Assembly (NCBI GenBank): GCA_011391215.1
Contig: JAABQX010000102.1
Coordinates: 1 to 55,779, forward strand
Length of the DNA: 55,779 bases
Direction: 5' to 3'
From: Rhodocyclaceae bacterium
GTDB taxonomy: Bacteria; Pseudomonadota; Gammaproteobacteria; Burkholderiales; Rhodocyclaceae
Each line of letters opens with the position of its first letter. The first letter of the stretch is position 1. Positions 37,029-46,774 of this stretch are shown in pieces. The position numbers and the translations under genes were made by a program. The notes under the pieces are model-generated. The model was given only the letters and a program-made list of their open reading frames with translations. It was not told the origin of the DNA and made no database searches.

Positions 37029-38018
37029 TCAAGGCGCGGCGCTGAATTGCGCGAGGATGCCGGCGAAGCGGTGTGGCCAGGATTTCAGCGCCGCGTCGTC
37101 GCCGGCGAAGACGCTGCTCAGGAACGCCGCCGACAGATCCTGCGTCGCCGCCTTTACCTGCCTGTTGAGGGTTGCACCGCCGGTGCTGGCACGGTCGGTG
37201 AACATGCTGTGCGAACCGCCTTCGAAGACCGCCAGCAGCTTGTGCCGGCTACCGGTGGCCTCGAAAACAGTCACGCGGTCGGCGGCGTCGCTGAAGTAGC
37301 CGGGAATCTGGATCACGTCGCCGGTGGCGGTGATATGCAGGCTCGGCACAGTAACGCTGCTGAGAACTCTTTGCGGCGCCGCTGCGCCGAAGAACGGCGG
37401 CGCCGAGATCACGATCGCGGCCTTGATGCGCGCATCGCCGAGATCGTTTGGGAAGCGATTACGCTCCACCCTTGCCCCGGCCACCAGCAGTGTCGTATTG
37501 GCGCCATAGGAATGGCCGGCGGCGACGATGCGGTCAGCGTCCAGGCGCGGCGCCAGATCGCTGGCGAGCAGCTGGTCGATGGCGAAGCGTAGATCCTGCG
37601 TGCGCGCAACGGCCTCGGCCTCCTTGAGTGCGTCACGCACCCGGCCGATCACCTCCAGCAAACTTGACTGGCCCTGCCAAAGGTAGCGGTCGCTGCCCAC
37701 GTGCTGTAGGTGCAGGCTCGCATACCCCTGGCTCGCCCAGTGCTTGCCAAGGTAGCTGTAGCCACGGCGCGTTCCGCCAATGCCGTGCGAGAACACAACC
37801 AGCGGCACCGGCCGCTGCGCCGTCGCCCCGCGTGGCAGGTACAGGCGCACCGGTACGCTACGCTGGCGCGCGACGTCGATCCAGTCGAACTCGAGGATGT
37901 CGAACGGGACGCCGAACGGAACATCGAAGGCCGTTTCTTCGGCCCGTCCGGCGAGAGGCCAGGCAGCGGCGGTTAGCAGGGCCGCGATGAATGCGCGGCG
38001 ATTCATCGTCGATGTCAT
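37029..38018 (-). CDS. secreted alpha/beta hydrolase (dienelactone-hydrolase or acetylhydrolase-like)
   Basis: A 329-residue protein with an export signal that contains paired arginines (MNRRAFIAALLTAAAWPLAG), hinting at Tat export. The hydrolase fold is visible: LYLPRGATAQRPVPLVVFSHGIGG (oxyanion strand, in two parts), the nucleophile elbow AAGHSYGANT, and a late histidine in GGSHSMFTDR. A lid-like helical region lies between. Substrate unknown; PAF-acetylhydrolase-like and dienelactone-hydrolase-like enzymes share this pattern. The start at 38018 replaces a far longer frame that runs through intergenic and antisense sequence. Confidence 0.78.
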   Translation of the reverse strand: MTSTMNRRAFIAALLTAAAWPLAGRAEETAFDVPFGVPFDILEFDWIDVARQRSVPVRLYLPRGATAQRPVPLVVFSHGIGGTRRGYSYLGKHWASQGYASLHLQHVGSDRYLWQGQSSLLEVIGRVRDALKEAEAVARTQDLRFAIDQLLASDLAPRLDADRIVAAGHSYGANTTLLVAGARVERNRFPNDLGDARIKAAIVISAPPFFGAAAPQRVLSSVTVPSLHITATGDVIQIPGYFSDAADRVTVFEATGSRHKLLAVFEGGSHSMFTDRASTGGATLNRQVKAATQDLSAAFLSSVFAGDDAALKSWPHRFAGILAQFSAAP

Positions 38019-38083
38019 GAAACCACCCCCGCAAGCCAGCCGCTTACTTTCATCTGACCCAATTACCTCAATTTCCCCGGTAT

Positions 38084-38107
38084 GCCGTCCCGCTGGCGCC
38101 GACTTTT
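38084..38107 (-). repeat. 24-bp dispersed element after the msrAB fusion
   Basis: 22 of 24 positions match. It begins directly after the stop codon in sense orientation. Confidence 0.86.
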
Positions 38108-39382
38108 TCAGTCGGGCACGAACTTCAGCACATTGCCGTTGATGCAATAGCGTTTGCCGCTGGGCTTCGGGCCGTCGTCGAAGACGTGACCAAGATGGAT
38201 GCCGGAACTGGCGCTCCTGACCTCGACACGGCGCATGCCGTGGGCGGAATCCACATGTTCGGTCAGGGCGCCCGGCAGCGGATTGAAGAAACTCGGCCAG
38301 CCGGTGCCGCTGTCGAACTTGGTATCGCTGCGAAACAGCGCCGCGCCGGTGATCGGATCGACGAAAGTGCCGGGACGCTTTTCGTCGAGATGCGAACCCG
38401 TACCAGGGCGCTCGGTGCCCTGCTCGAAAGCGATTTTCTGCTGCTCCGGCGTCAGCAGGTGAAAGCCCAGCCACTTCCAGAAGCGCGGCTGCTCGCCGTT
38501 ATAGCCCGTGTAGCGCGAAACCTCCTTGCCGTTTTCGAACAGCACGATGGTCGGCGTGGCGAACAAGGCTTTTTCCAGTTTCCAGCCGGCGGGCGGCGCG
38601 GTGTTGTAGGTGCGCGCAATTGGCACTGCGGACTTCCACTTGTCGAGCACCTCGGCCTTGAACTGCTTGCAGTAGGCGCAGTCGGTCGCCTCGAAGACGA
38701 TTAGTTGGCGCTTTAAGTTCAAGGTCTTGGCATCCAGCGGCGGGTTATCCGCCGGCGTGTCCGTCTTGGCGGCTACCGAACCGGGAAACTTGACGCCGGT
38801 GCCGCCGAGACCGCAGTAACCATTGGGATTCTTCTTCAGATAGTCCTGATGATAGGTTTCGGCGGCATAGTATTTTTTCAGCGGCGCGATGTCGGTGGTG
38901 ATCGTCTGGTGACCGGCCTTCGTCAAGGCGGCCTGGTAAATATCGCGCGTCTTCAGGGCGCTGGCCAGTTGCGCATCGTTGTTAGTGTAGATCGCACTGC
39001 GGTAGTTGGTGCCGACATCGTTGCCCTGGCGGTCGCCCTGTGTCGGATTGTGGCTTTCCCAGAAACGCGCCAGCACGGTTTCGAGGCTGACCTTGGCCGG
39101 ATCGAAGCTGACCTTGACGACTTCTGCATGATTGCGCTGGGTGGTCTTGCCGCGCTTCACGGCGTTTTCATGCGCCAGCACCGCCTCGTAATTGCCGGCG
39201 ATGTCGCCGTTGGCGTAGCCGCTTTCGACATCGGTGACACCGGCCAGTTCGCCCATGCGCTTTTCCGCGCCCCAGAAACATCCCATGCCAAGGACGATGG
39301 TTTCGGTTGCGGCAGCGAATGTCGGCATGGTCGGCATGGTCAGGATCCCCAAGGTAAGCAGTAGTCGAATAAATTTGGTCAT
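38108..39382 (-). CDS. msrAB: secreted MsrA-thioredoxin-MsrB methionine sulfoxide reductase fusion
   Basis: A 424-residue three-domain repair enzyme for oxidised methionine in exported proteins. After a signal peptide (to about residue 24) comes MsrA with the catalytic C35 in GMGCFWGAE and C190 in GYCGLGG. A thioredoxin-like domain (about 218-305) has C235 and C238 in CAYC. MsrB (about 308-424) has the catalytic C413 in RYCING but lacks the zinc-binding CxxC pairs. The thioredoxin-like domain sits between the two reductases, whereas in Neisseria PilB it is N-terminal. It diverges from chaN. Confidence 0.88.
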   Translation of the reverse strand: MTKFIRLLLTLGILTMPTMPTFAAATETIVLGMGCFWGAEKRMGELAGVTDVESGYANGDIAGNYEAVLAHENAVKRGKTTQRNHAEVVKVSFDPAKVSLETVLARFWESHNPTQGDRQGNDVGTNYRSAIYTNNDAQLASALKTRDIYQAALTKAGHQTITTDIAPLKKYYAAETYHQDYLKKNPNGYCGLGGTGVKFPGSVAAKTDTPADNPPLDAKTLNLKRQLIVFEATDCAYCKQFKAEVLDKWKSAVPIARTYNTAPPAGWKLEKALFATPTIVLFENGKEVSRYTGYNGEQPRFWKWLGFHLLTPEQQKIAFEQGTERPGTGSHLDEKRPGTFVDPITGAALFRSDTKFDSGTGWPSFFNPLPGALTEHVDSAHGMRRVEVRSASSGIHLGHVFDDGPKPSGKRYCINGNVLKFVPD

Positions 39383-39495
39383 GGCAGGTGTGTAGGCGTG
39401 GTGGCGAAACGCGGTGAAGGTAAAGTGGCTACAGTTTCACAGATTTCCACCCTTGTCGAATCAATAACACTTGACTCCCTGAAGGTCGACCACAG

Positions 39496-40665
39496 ATGGA
39501 CTCCATGAGACATCTCCTGCTGCTGGCAGTTCCCTTGTTTACCCTGGCGACCTCCTGCGCCGGCGAGTCGGCCAAGGCGGTTACCTGCGGCCAGCCCGGA
39601 CAATGGCGTCTGACGGATGCCGGACCCTCCGCGCCGCTGGAAGGCGGACCATTGCTGGAGCGCCTGGCGCGGCAGCAGGTTGTGCTGCTGGGCGAGGCGC
39701 ACGACAGCGCCGAAGATCATCGCTGGCAACTGCACACGCTGACGCAACTGTTTGCCCGCCAGCCGCGCATGGCCCTCGGTTTCGAGATGTTTCCGCGTCG
39801 CGTGCAACCGATCCTCGACCAATGGGTGGCTGGCACGCTGGCGGAGGATGAGTTTCTCAAGCGTGTCGAATGGAACAAGGTCTGGGGCTACGATGCACGC
39901 GACTATCTGCCGCTGTTTCACTTCGCGCGCATGAACCGCCTCCCGATGCTTGCTCTCAACGTCGAGCGCAGCCTGCCCGAAGCCGTCGGCAAGCTGGGTT
40001 GGAATGACGTACCCGACGCGCAGCGGGAAGGTGTGACCCGTCCGGCGCTGCCCGGCGCCGCCTATCGCAAGGAGCTGCAACGGGTGTTCGACCAACATCC
40101 GGCCAAGGAAAAGAAGGACAAGTCTGCGTTTCCGCGCTTTGTCGAAGCCCAGACCGTGTGGGATCGGGCCATGGCGCAAGTCATGGCGGATTACCTCAAA
40201 CAAGCACCCGGCGCACTTGTTGTCGGCATCATGGGCGCCGGCCATGTGCGCGATGGCCACGGCGTGGCGCATCAGCTGAAAGACCTGGGCATCGCCCAGA
40301 CTGGCGCGCTGATGACCTGGGATCACACCGAGAACTGCGCGAATCTCGGCAAGGGATTTGCCGACGCGCTCTATGTGATTCAGCCGCCGGCTGGCAATAC
40401 GCCGCGTCTGGGGGTGGCGACCGAACCGACGGCGGGTGAAAGCGGCGGGTTGCGAATTGTCGAGGTGACGGTGGGCAGCATCGCCGCCACATCGGACCTC
40501 AAGAAAGGCGATGTCATCCTCGAAATTGCTGGGCGTCCGGCAAAAAATTTCATGACCTTGCGCCAGGCCGTGCAGCGGCAAGCACCGGGTACGTGGCTAC
40601 CGCTGAAGATTCGCCGCGACGGCAGCGACAGCGAAATCATCGCGCGTTTTCCGCCAGCCCCATGA
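39496..40665 (+). CDS. ChaN-like lipoprotein with C-terminal PDZ domain
   Basis: A 389-residue exported protein. The N-terminus (LLLAVPLFTLATSCAGE) looks like a lipoprotein signal. The main domain is the ChaN/haem-binding uptake family (PF04187), with VVLLGEAHDSAEDHRWQL, ALGFEMFPRRVQPILDQW and GIMGAGHVRDGHG; relatives bind haem or have a TIKI-like metalloprotease fold. A PDZ domain follows (about 300-385, with LKKGDVILEIAGRPAKNF). GAAGG lies ten bases before the start. It overlaps the next gene by 4 bases, which suggests the two work together in the envelope. Confidence 0.83.
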   Translation: MDSMRHLLLLAVPLFTLATSCAGESAKAVTCGQPGQWRLTDAGPSAPLEGGPLLERLARQQVVLLGEAHDSAEDHRWQLHTLTQLFARQPRMALGFEMFPRRVQPILDQWVAGTLAEDEFLKRVEWNKVWGYDARDYLPLFHFARMNRLPMLALNVERSLPEAVGKLGWNDVPDAQREGVTRPALPGAAYRKELQRVFDQHPAKEKKDKSAFPRFVEAQTVWDRAMAQVMADYLKQAPGALVVGIMGAGHVRDGHGVAHQLKDLGIAQTGALMTWDHTENCANLGKGFADALYVIQPPAGNTPRLGVATEPTAGESGGLRIVEVTVGSIAATSDLKKGDVILEIAGRPAKNFMTLRQAVQRQAPGTWLPLKIRRDGSDSEIIARFPPAP

Positions 40666-42647
40666 AGCGTTGGCTATTCGTACTTCCCCTGTTGCTGGGG
40701 TGGTCGCTGGCGGCGCGGGCCTTGCCCGAGCTTGATATAGCGGTTGAGCTCAATCCCGCCACCCGGCAGTTCAATGCCACTGCGACCCTGAGCGACGCCG
40801 CAGGGCTGTCGGGTTTCCGGCTCGGGCCGGACTTCGAGATCACGGCAATGAAGGTCAATGGCCAGGCCAGCCAGGCTACGCGCCGCTCATTAAGCCGTCT
40901 CGCCAACGCCGACTTTTCCCTGCCGCGCGGCACGCGGCGCGTGGAAATCACTTACCGGGCGACGCTCAAGCCGCTGCAAGTGCTTGATCATCGTCAGGTG
41001 CTCGGCTACCGTGCGGGCGCCGCCGATCCCGAGGGCAGCTTCCTGCCCGGAGCGGCCGGCTGGTATCCGGATGCCGGCAAGCTCTTCAGTTACCGGCTCA
41101 CGTTCAAGCTGCCGGCTGGGCAAAAAGGTCTGGTGCCGGGCAATCTCATCGATGAAACCGATACGGCGGCCGGCTACCGCGCCCGCTTCGAGTTTCCTCA
41201 CCCCGTTGATGGCATCGACCTGATGGCCGGGCCTTACACAGTGAGCGAGCGCTCGCTCAAGCGGGCGAACGGTGAGGATATTCGCATCCGCACCTGGTTT
41301 CACGCCGAGCTCGCGCCGCTCGCGCAGGGCTATCTCGACGACTCGGCACGCTACATCGAACGCTACAGCCAGCTGATCGGTGCCTACCCGTTTGCCCTGT
41401 TCAGCGTGGTCTCAAGCCCGACGCCCACCGGCTTCGGCATGCCCAGCCTGACTTACCTCGGGCGCGACGTCATCAAACTACCCTTCATTCGCGCCACCTC
41501 GCTCGGCCACGAGGTGCTGCACAACTGGTGGGGCAACGGCGTCTATCCGGACTGGCAAAAAGGTAACTGGTCGGAGGGCTTGACCACTTTCCTCGCCGAC
41601 TATGCCTACAAGGAAGCCGAGAGCGCCGATGCCGCACGCGAAATGCGCCTCGCCTGGCTGCGCGACTACGCCGCCGTGCCGGCCGGTTCCGAGACGGCCC
41701 TGAAGGATTTCACTTCGCGCCATCACGGCATTTCCTCCATCGTCGGCTACAACAAGGCGGCGATGGTTTTCCTGATGCTGCGCGATGAAATCGGCGTCGC
41801 GGCATTCGAGCGCGGCCTGCGTCTGTTCTGGGAGAAGAAGCGCTTCCAGACGGCGGCTTGGTCCGATCTCGATGCAGCGTTTTCAGCGGCGGCGCAACGC
41901 TCGCTGAGCGGATTTTTCCGCCAGTGGGTGGAACGCCCCGGCGCGCCGGAATTACATCTGAAGGCCGCTGAACAGGCAGGCGACACGCTCACCCTCCACT
42001 TGAACCGGCCCGCTTATGCCCTCGAGCTTCCCCTGCGGCTGAACTTTGCCGACCGTAGCGAAATGCGCACGGCGCCGTTGCGCGGCGACAGCATGCGCCT
42101 GCCGCTCAAGGTCTCGGGCAGTGTGCAAAGTGTTGAACTCGACCCCGACTACCGGCTGTGGCGGCGCGTCGATAGCGCCCTCCTGCCGGCCATCCTGCGC
42201 GAGGTTTTCGTCGCGCCCACTGCCGCCGTGGTTGCCATTGATGCGGAGATGGGCAGTGCCGCGCAAGGTCTGGCGGCGCGCGTGCTCGATGCCAAAGCCG
42301 CCCCAGTGATGGCGGAGCGTCCTGCCGGCCGGCCCGTGCTGGTCATCGGCCGGCCATCCGCTATCGATGACTGGCTGAAAAAACAGGGCCTGCCGCCTCG
42401 CCCCGCCATTCTGACGCCTGAGTCGCATAAAGCCAGCGCCCAGGTCTGGGCCGGGCGTGATGGCAGCGGGATACCTTACGTCGTTGTTGCCGCGCGCGAT
42501 GCCGCCGCCATCACCGCGCTGGAACGCGGTCTGCCGCATTACGGCAAACAAAGCTGGCTGGTCTTCGACGGTGCGCGGGCGACCGCGAAGGGAGTTGGCG
42601 CGCCCCGCGCCGCGCCGGTGAAGGTCAGCGCGGCACCGGTACGCTAA
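40662..42647 (+). CDS. secreted M1-family zinc aminopeptidase-like protein
   Basis: A 661-residue exported metallopeptidase. It has a signal peptide (MKRWLFVLPLLLGWSLAARA), an N-terminal beta domain, and the exopeptidase-type GFGMPSLTYLG in place of GAMEN. The zinc site is HEVLHNWWGNG (HExxH) with the downstream glutamate in SEGLTTFLADY. The C-terminal 150 residues or so form an extra domain (APTAAVVAIDAEMG onward) not recognised. The start at 40662 overlaps the ChaN stop. One 24-bp element lies inside the gene and another overlaps its stop. Confidence 0.82.
   Translation: MKRWLFVLPLLLGWSLAARALPELDIAVELNPATRQFNATATLSDAAGLSGFRLGPDFEITAMKVNGQASQATRRSLSRLANADFSLPRGTRRVEITYRATLKPLQVLDHRQVLGYRAGAADPEGSFLPGAAGWYPDAGKLFSYRLTFKLPAGQKGLVPGNLIDETDTAAGYRARFEFPHPVDGIDLMAGPYTVSERSLKRANGEDIRIRTWFHAELAPLAQGYLDDSARYIERYSQLIGAYPFALFSVVSSPTPTGFGMPSLTYLGRDVIKLPFIRATSLGHEVLHNWWGNGVYPDWQKGNWSEGLTTFLADYAYKEAESADAAREMRLAWLRDYAAVPAGSETALKDFTSRHHGISSIVGYNKAAMVFLMLRDEIGVAAFERGLRLFWEKKRFQTAAWSDLDAAFSAAAQRSLSGFFRQWVERPGAPELHLKAAEQAGDTLTLHLNRPAYALELPLRLNFADRSEMRTAPLRGDSMRLPLKVSGSVQSVELDPDYRLWRRVDSALLPAILREVFVAPTAAVVAIDAEMGSAAQGLAARVLDAKAAPVMAERPAGRPVLVIGRPSAIDDWLKKQGLPPRPAILTPESHKASAQVWAGRDGSGIPYVVVAARDAAAITALERGLPHYGKQSWLVFDGARATAKGVGAPRAAPVKVSAAPVR
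40894..40917 (-). repeat. 24-bp dispersed element inside the peptidase gene
   Basis: 22 of 24 positions match. It is antisense to the gene, where it encodes RLANADFS. Confidence 0.78.
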
Positions 42648-42669
42648 AAGTCGGCTCTGGCGGTACGGC
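42646..42669 (+). repeat. 24-bp dispersed element overlapping the peptidase stop
   Basis: 22 of 24 positions match. Its first two bases are the last two of the TAA stop; sense orientation. Confidence 0.84.
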
Positions 42670-42674
42670 GCAGG

Positions 42675-43829
42675 CTAATTTTCCTGCCGGAATGGCAAGT
42701 GCGTCGCAGCATCATCCCGATAGCCGGCGACGGCGTCGCGCTGCATGTCGAGATGGCGGCCGATCAGCGTGCGCATGCGCTCGTCGGCGATCCAGTGTGC
42801 CGAATGGACGACGGTCGGCTGGAAGCCGCGCGCAATTTTGTGTTCGCCGCCCGCGCCCGGTTCGAAGCGCGTGAGACCTTCGCGCAGACAGTAGGCGATG
42901 CCCTGATAAAAACACAGCTCGAAATGCAGGCTGTCGATGGCGACGCGGGTACCCCAGTAACGGCCGTAGAGCGCCTCGTCATTGCGGAAACACAGCGACA
43001 GCGCGACGGGTGCGCCGCTAACGGTGTCGCGGGCGATAAAGAGCACCATGCGCCGCCCCAGCGCGGCCGCCAGATCGGCAAAGCAGTCGGCAGTGAAGAC
43101 CGCGTGATTGTCGAACTTTTCGAACGTCGCCGCATACAGGGCGTGCAGCGCCGGCCATTCGGCAGCAGCAATTTCATCGCCGTGGCGCACTTCGAGCTTG
43201 AGCCCGCTCTCGGCGACGCGTTTGCGTTCGGCGCGCACCTTGCGCCGGCGCGCCGAAGAGAAGGTGCCGAGATAGCCGTCGAAGTCGCCAACCCCGGCGT
43301 CGTGCCAGTGGAACTGTACGTCGTCGCTGATCAGCATGCCGGCGGCGCGCAGCGCCTCGAGGTCGGTGTTGTCGGGGAAGGCCACGTGCCATGAAGACAG
43401 GTCGTGGTCGACGGTGAGATTCTGCGCGGCGGCAATCAGGGCGGCGCGCACCGCCGCACCTTCTTCACCTGCCGCCACCAGCAGGCGCGGCCCGGTCGCC
43501 GGCGTATGGGGCAGGCCGGTGAGCAGGCGCGGGAAGTAGTCCTTGCCGGTCTGGCGATAGGCCCCCGCCCAGCTCCAGTCGCCGGTGAAATCCCCGTAAA
43601 CGTTGCTCTTCAGGTAAAGCGGCAGGATGCCGACCACCGCGCCGTCGTCCTGCCGTGCCACCAGATGGTGCGCTGCCCAGCCCCACTGTGGCCCGGCAGC
43701 GCCGTGGCGCTCGAGGATGGCGAAAAAATCGCCATTCAAAAATGGCTGGGCCGGCGGACACAGCCGATCCCATGCGGCGCGCGGAATGGCCTCGGCGGAG
43801 TGGATGATCTCGATGGAAAGCGGCGTCAT
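42675..43829 (-). CDS. FemAB/GNAT-fold acyltransferase-like protein (COG3146)
   Basis: A 384-residue cytoplasmic protein of the PF04339-type family. The pattern includes CPPAQPFLNGDFFAILER, the tandem GNAT-like halves, SSARRRKVRAERKRV, and VALSLCFRNDEALYGRYWG followed by FELCFYQGIAYCLREGL and FEPGAGGEHKIARGF. The FemAB-like fold implies transfer of an acyl or aminoacyl group, but the substrate is unknown. The start at 43829 gives the expected N-terminus. It is divergent from the small gene at 43967, with a palindromic operator between them. Confidence 0.82.
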   Translation of the reverse strand: MTPLSIEIIHSAEAIPRAAWDRLCPPAQPFLNGDFFAILERHGAAGPQWGWAAHHLVARQDDGAVVGILPLYLKSNVYGDFTGDWSWAGAYRQTGKDYFPRLLTGLPHTPATGPRLLVAAGEEGAAVRAALIAAAQNLTVDHDLSSWHVAFPDNTDLEALRAAGMLISDDVQFHWHDAGVGDFDGYLGTFSSARRRKVRAERKRVAESGLKLEVRHGDEIAAAEWPALHALYAATFEKFDNHAVFTADCFADLAAALGRRMVLFIARDTVSGAPVALSLCFRNDEALYGRYWGTRVAIDSLHFELCFYQGIAYCLREGLTRFEPGAGGEHKIARGFQPTVVHSAHWIADERMRTLIGRHLDMQRDAVAGYRDDAATHLPFRQEN

Positions 43830-43846
43830 GGCATTTCTTGGTCTAT

Positions 43847-43879
43847 TTGTCTTGGACAAATTAGGTGATCACCTATAGT
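43847..43879 (+). promoter_or_regulatory. promoter with palindromic operator for the small gene at 43967
   Basis: TTGGAC (43852-43857), a 16-base spacer and TATAGT (43874-43879) form a good promoter. The spacer and -10 hold the perfect palindrome TAGGTGATCACCTA (43862-43875). An overlapping inverted repeat TTGTC-TTG-GACAA (43847-43859) covers the -35. Repressor control is likely. Confidence 0.68.
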
Positions 43880-43966
43880 ATCCGAAGACGGCAGGAAAAC
43901 GTAAGTGGAGATTATCCGTCGCCTGTTCATGCCCTACTCATCTGCACTGTAAAGGATCTTTGCCGC

Positions 43967-44236
43967 ATGATTAATGCCACGCTCAAACTTACCCGCACCG
44001 CCGATGATGGCGCCGCGATGTTCCGCAAGTACTTTCTCATCGCCGACTTCGCAAAGGTGCGCGGCCAGGGAAACTCAAGCATCGTGCCGTTGTCGCTGGG
44101 TGCGCCGATGCCAAAGTCTGACCAGCTTACTGTGCGCGGTGGTGAAAACGAGGCGTTGCTGGCGGCCGTCGAAGTCGTCAAAGGTCTCGCCGGCAATGAA
44201 GGGTTTGCCGCGACAATCGATTTCGCGCCGGACTAG
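43967..44236 (+). CDS. small protein of unknown function
   Basis: An 89-residue soluble protein that I do not recognise. It is a compact mixed alpha/beta sequence (MINATLKLTRTADDG, FRKYFLIADFAKVRGQG, SIVPLSLGAPMPKSDQLTVRGGE, LLAAVEVVKGLAG). AAAGGA lies about ten bases before the ATG at 43967, and the strong controlled promoter 90 bases upstream supports expression. The longer frame to 43865 is rejected because it includes the promoter. It converges on the kinase gene with a 2-base gap. Confidence 0.68.
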   Translation: MINATLKLTRTADDGAAMFRKYFLIADFAKVRGQGNSSIVPLSLGAPMPKSDQLTVRGGENEALLAAVEVVKGLAGNEGFAATIDFAPD

Positions 44237-44238
44237 CG

Positions 44239-46668
44239 TTACGCTTGGCCGGCAAACAGGTCGAGCACCGACCTTAACTCCGCTTCGAGCGCCGCCAGTC
44301 TGGCGGTGAGCTCAGTCGGGTCGCTCCCTTCTTCGCGCAGCGCGTTCTCGAGTGCTCTGCTGGCCTCCTGCAGGGGCGTGGCGCCGAGGGATCCGGCCAA
44401 TCCCTTCAGTGTGTGTGCTGCGCGCCGGGCCGTCTCACGCTGGCTGTCGGTCAAGGCTTGGCGCAATTGCTCCATCACGCTCTGCTGTTCCTCGGTGAAG
44501 CCTGCCACGATGAGTTGATACAGCGCGATATCGCCACCGAGGCGGTTGAGCGCCGCGGTGTAATCCGGAACTTGCGGGGTGCCGTCCTCCAGTGAGGGCC
44601 TGCCTGGCAATACTGCCGACGCGTCTGCTGAAACCGGACTGGGCTCCCCGCGTACCGGCGGCGGCAATGTCGTCGGCTCCGCCTCCACCTCCGGCACGTG
44701 CGTCCGCCAGTGGGAAATCACGGCGAAAAACTGTTCGACGTCGATCGGCTTCGCGAGGAAGTCCTGCATGCCGACATCGGCGCAGCGCTGGCGGTCCTCG
44801 GCCATGGCGTTGGCCGTCATGGCGATCACCGGCAGGTGGTCGAAACGCGGGTCCCGGCGCAGCCTGCGCGTCGCTTCCAGGCCATCCAGCACCGGCATCT
44901 GCAGATCCATCAACACGATGTCGAAAGCGTTGGGATCGGCGTCGAGAAAATCTAGCGCTTCCTGCCCGTTGCCCGCTACGGTGACGCCAACGCCACGCCG
45001 CTGCAGCAGCGTGCGGGCAACCGTGACGTTGATGGCGTTGTCCTCGACCAGCAGGATGCGTAGGCCCTCCACTGCGTAAATCGGCAGTGTCGTGGCCGGC
45101 GGTTCCGCCACCGGGCCGAGGGATCGCGCGAAGGGCAGTGTCACCGAAAAAACGGAACCGGTGCCGGGTGTGCTGTCGAGCGCAATCCCGCCACCCATGA
45201 GTTCGACCAGGCGCTGGCTGATGACGAGTCCAAGCCCGGTGCCGCCGAAGCGCCGCGTGGTGGAACCGTCGGCCTGCTCGAAGGGCTGGAACAGGCGGGT
45301 CTGCTGCTCGGGTGTGACGCCGATGCCGGTGTCGCGCACGGCAAACACCAGCCGTACCGTGTTTGCCGTGTCGTCGCGAGCCAGAACGCTGACCGCCAGG
45401 CCGATCGCGCCGTGTTGCGTGAACTTGAGCGCATTGCTCAGCAGGTTGTTGAGCACTTGCCACAGGCGCAAGGGGTCACCGACAAGGCCGGTGGGCACAT
45501 TGCCATCCAGCGAAATCTCCAGCTTGATACCCTTGCCCGCAGCCAGCGGTGCGTAGAAGTCCTCGATGCGCGCAATGGTGCGGGGCAGGTCGAAAGGGAT
45601 GGTATCGATGTGCAGCTTGCCGGCCTCGATCTTCGATAAATCGAGGATGTCGTTGAGGATGATCAGCAGGCTGGCAGCCGAGTCGTGCGCCTTCTCGATG
45701 AGCTCCCGCTCGTGGGCTGGCAGCGGGCCCTCGAGGGCCAGCCGGGTGAGGCCGATGACGCCGTTCATCGGCGTGCGCACCTCATGGCTCATGGTCGAAA
45801 GAAAGGTTGACTTGGCTTCGTCCGCACGGCGGGCCGCGTCGCGCGCGGCAACCAGGTCGATAGTGCGTTCGGCCACCTTGTGTTCAAGGTCGGCGTGCGA
45901 TGCGGCGAGTTCCGCCTGGATGGCGCGCATCCGGCGGCTGGTCAGAACTGTCACGATGGCCAGCACGAGCAGCAGGGCGACGGCGGAAACGCGCCGTTGC
46001 CGCAAGGTGTCGTCCAGTCGCTGCTCGGAACGCTTCCCGGCATCTTCAATGCTCTGCTGTTGCAGGCTGATCATTTCCTGAAAGTGGGCGATCATGCGAT
46101 CCTGGCCTGGCAGCACCACGTCATTGAGCAGGCGCACCGCCTCTGCCTTGTCGCGCTGGCCCTCGGTCATGACCAACGTGACAGCCTGGCGCTGTGCCGG
46201 CAGGATGATCGGCACCTCTTTCTTGAGGTCTTCGATCTTCGTTAGCTCCTGCGGCGAAAGCGGCATTTCCTGCAGCAGGTGGAAGGTGGCGGCGTACTGC
46301 CCGGCCAGTTCGTCGAGGCGCTGATTGAGTTCGTCCTGCTCGAAAATGTCTTCCGAGTCGAGCAAGCGGCGCGTCAGGCGCGTGCGGGCGCGCGCGAACT
46401 CCATCAACTCGCTGGAAAAGCGCATCTTGCGTGCGACGATCTGACCCTCCTGGATGATGCCCTGCATCTGCTGCAACTGGGCATCGTCGAAGGCGAACAC
46501 CGAGAGCAGCATCGCTCCGATCACCGTCGCGGCAACGCCGACCACCGTGACTAGCCGGTTGGTCACGACATCGCCAGAAGGCGCGAGGCGGAGCAGGGTG
46601 CGCAGAATGTTCAAAGGGTGATCCGGGATGAGTCTGTTGCGAAGGCAAGGAGATAAGAGGAAATCCAA
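44239..46668 (-). CDS. hybrid sensor histidine kinase with receiver and Hpt domains
   Basis: An 809-residue inner-membrane phosphorelay protein. Two membrane segments (about 37-60 and 227-243) flank a helical periplasmic sensor resembling four-helix-bundle chemosensors. Next come a coiled coil, HisKA with H295 in [13 protein letters not shown], and HATPase boxes ([23 protein letters not shown]). A receiver domain has the phospho-acceptor aspartate in [13 protein letters not shown], and a C-terminal Hpt has [14 protein letters not shown]. No partner response regulator gene is adjacent, so output is unknown. The exact N-terminal start is uncertain. Confidence 0.9.
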   Translation of the reverse strand: MDFLLSPCLRNRLIPDHPLNILRTLLRLAPSGDVVTNRLVTVVGVAATVIGAMLLSVFAFDDAQLQQMQGIIQEGQIVARKMRFSSELMEFARARTRLTRRLLDSEDIFEQDELNQRLDELAGQYAATFHLLQEMPLSPQELTKIEDLKKEVPIILPAQRQAVTLVMTEGQRDKAEAVRLLNDVVLPGQDRMIAHFQEMISLQQQSIEDAGKRSEQRLDDTLRQRRVSAVALLLVLAIVTVLTSRRMRAIQAELAASHADLEHKVAERTIDLVAARDAARRADEAKSTFLSTMSHEVRTPMNGVIGLTRLALEGPLPAHERELIEKAHDSAASLLIILNDILDLSKIEAGKLHIDTIPFDLPRTIARIEDFYAPLAAGKGIKLEISLDGNVPTGLVGDPLRLWQVLNNLLSNALKFTQHGAIGLAVSVLARDDTANTVRLVFAVRDTGIGVTPEQQTRLFQPFEQADGSTTRRFGGTGLGLVISQRLVELMGGGIALDSTPGTGSVFSVTLPFARSLGPVAEPPATTLPIYAVEGLRILLVEDNAINVTVARTLLQRRGVGVTVAGNGQEALDFLDADPNAFDIVLMDLQMPVLDGLEATRRLRRDPRFDHLPVIAMTANAMAEDRQRCADVGMQDFLAKPIDVEQFFAVISHWRTHVPEVEAEPTTLPPPVRGEPSPVSADASAVLPGRPSLEDGTPQVPDYTAALNRLGGDIALYQLIVAGFTEEQQSVMEQLRQALTDSQRETARRAAHTLKGLAGSLGATPLQEASRALENALREEGSDPTELTARLAALEAELRSVLDLFAGQA

Positions 46669-46751
46669 ACGACCGCACAGGAGTATTGCTGACTCTTGCC
46701 GCTACAGTCAATCACCGAATGCAGCAAATGCACAGAGGAAAGCGGGGAGGC

Positions 46752-46774
46752 GCCGTCCCGCCGGCGCCGACTTT
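46752..46774 (-). repeat. 24-bp dispersed element overlapping the MazG-like stop
   Basis: 22 of 24 positions match, counting the neighbouring G at position 1 as a mismatch. It shares one base with the TGA stop; sense orientation. Confidence 0.84.
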
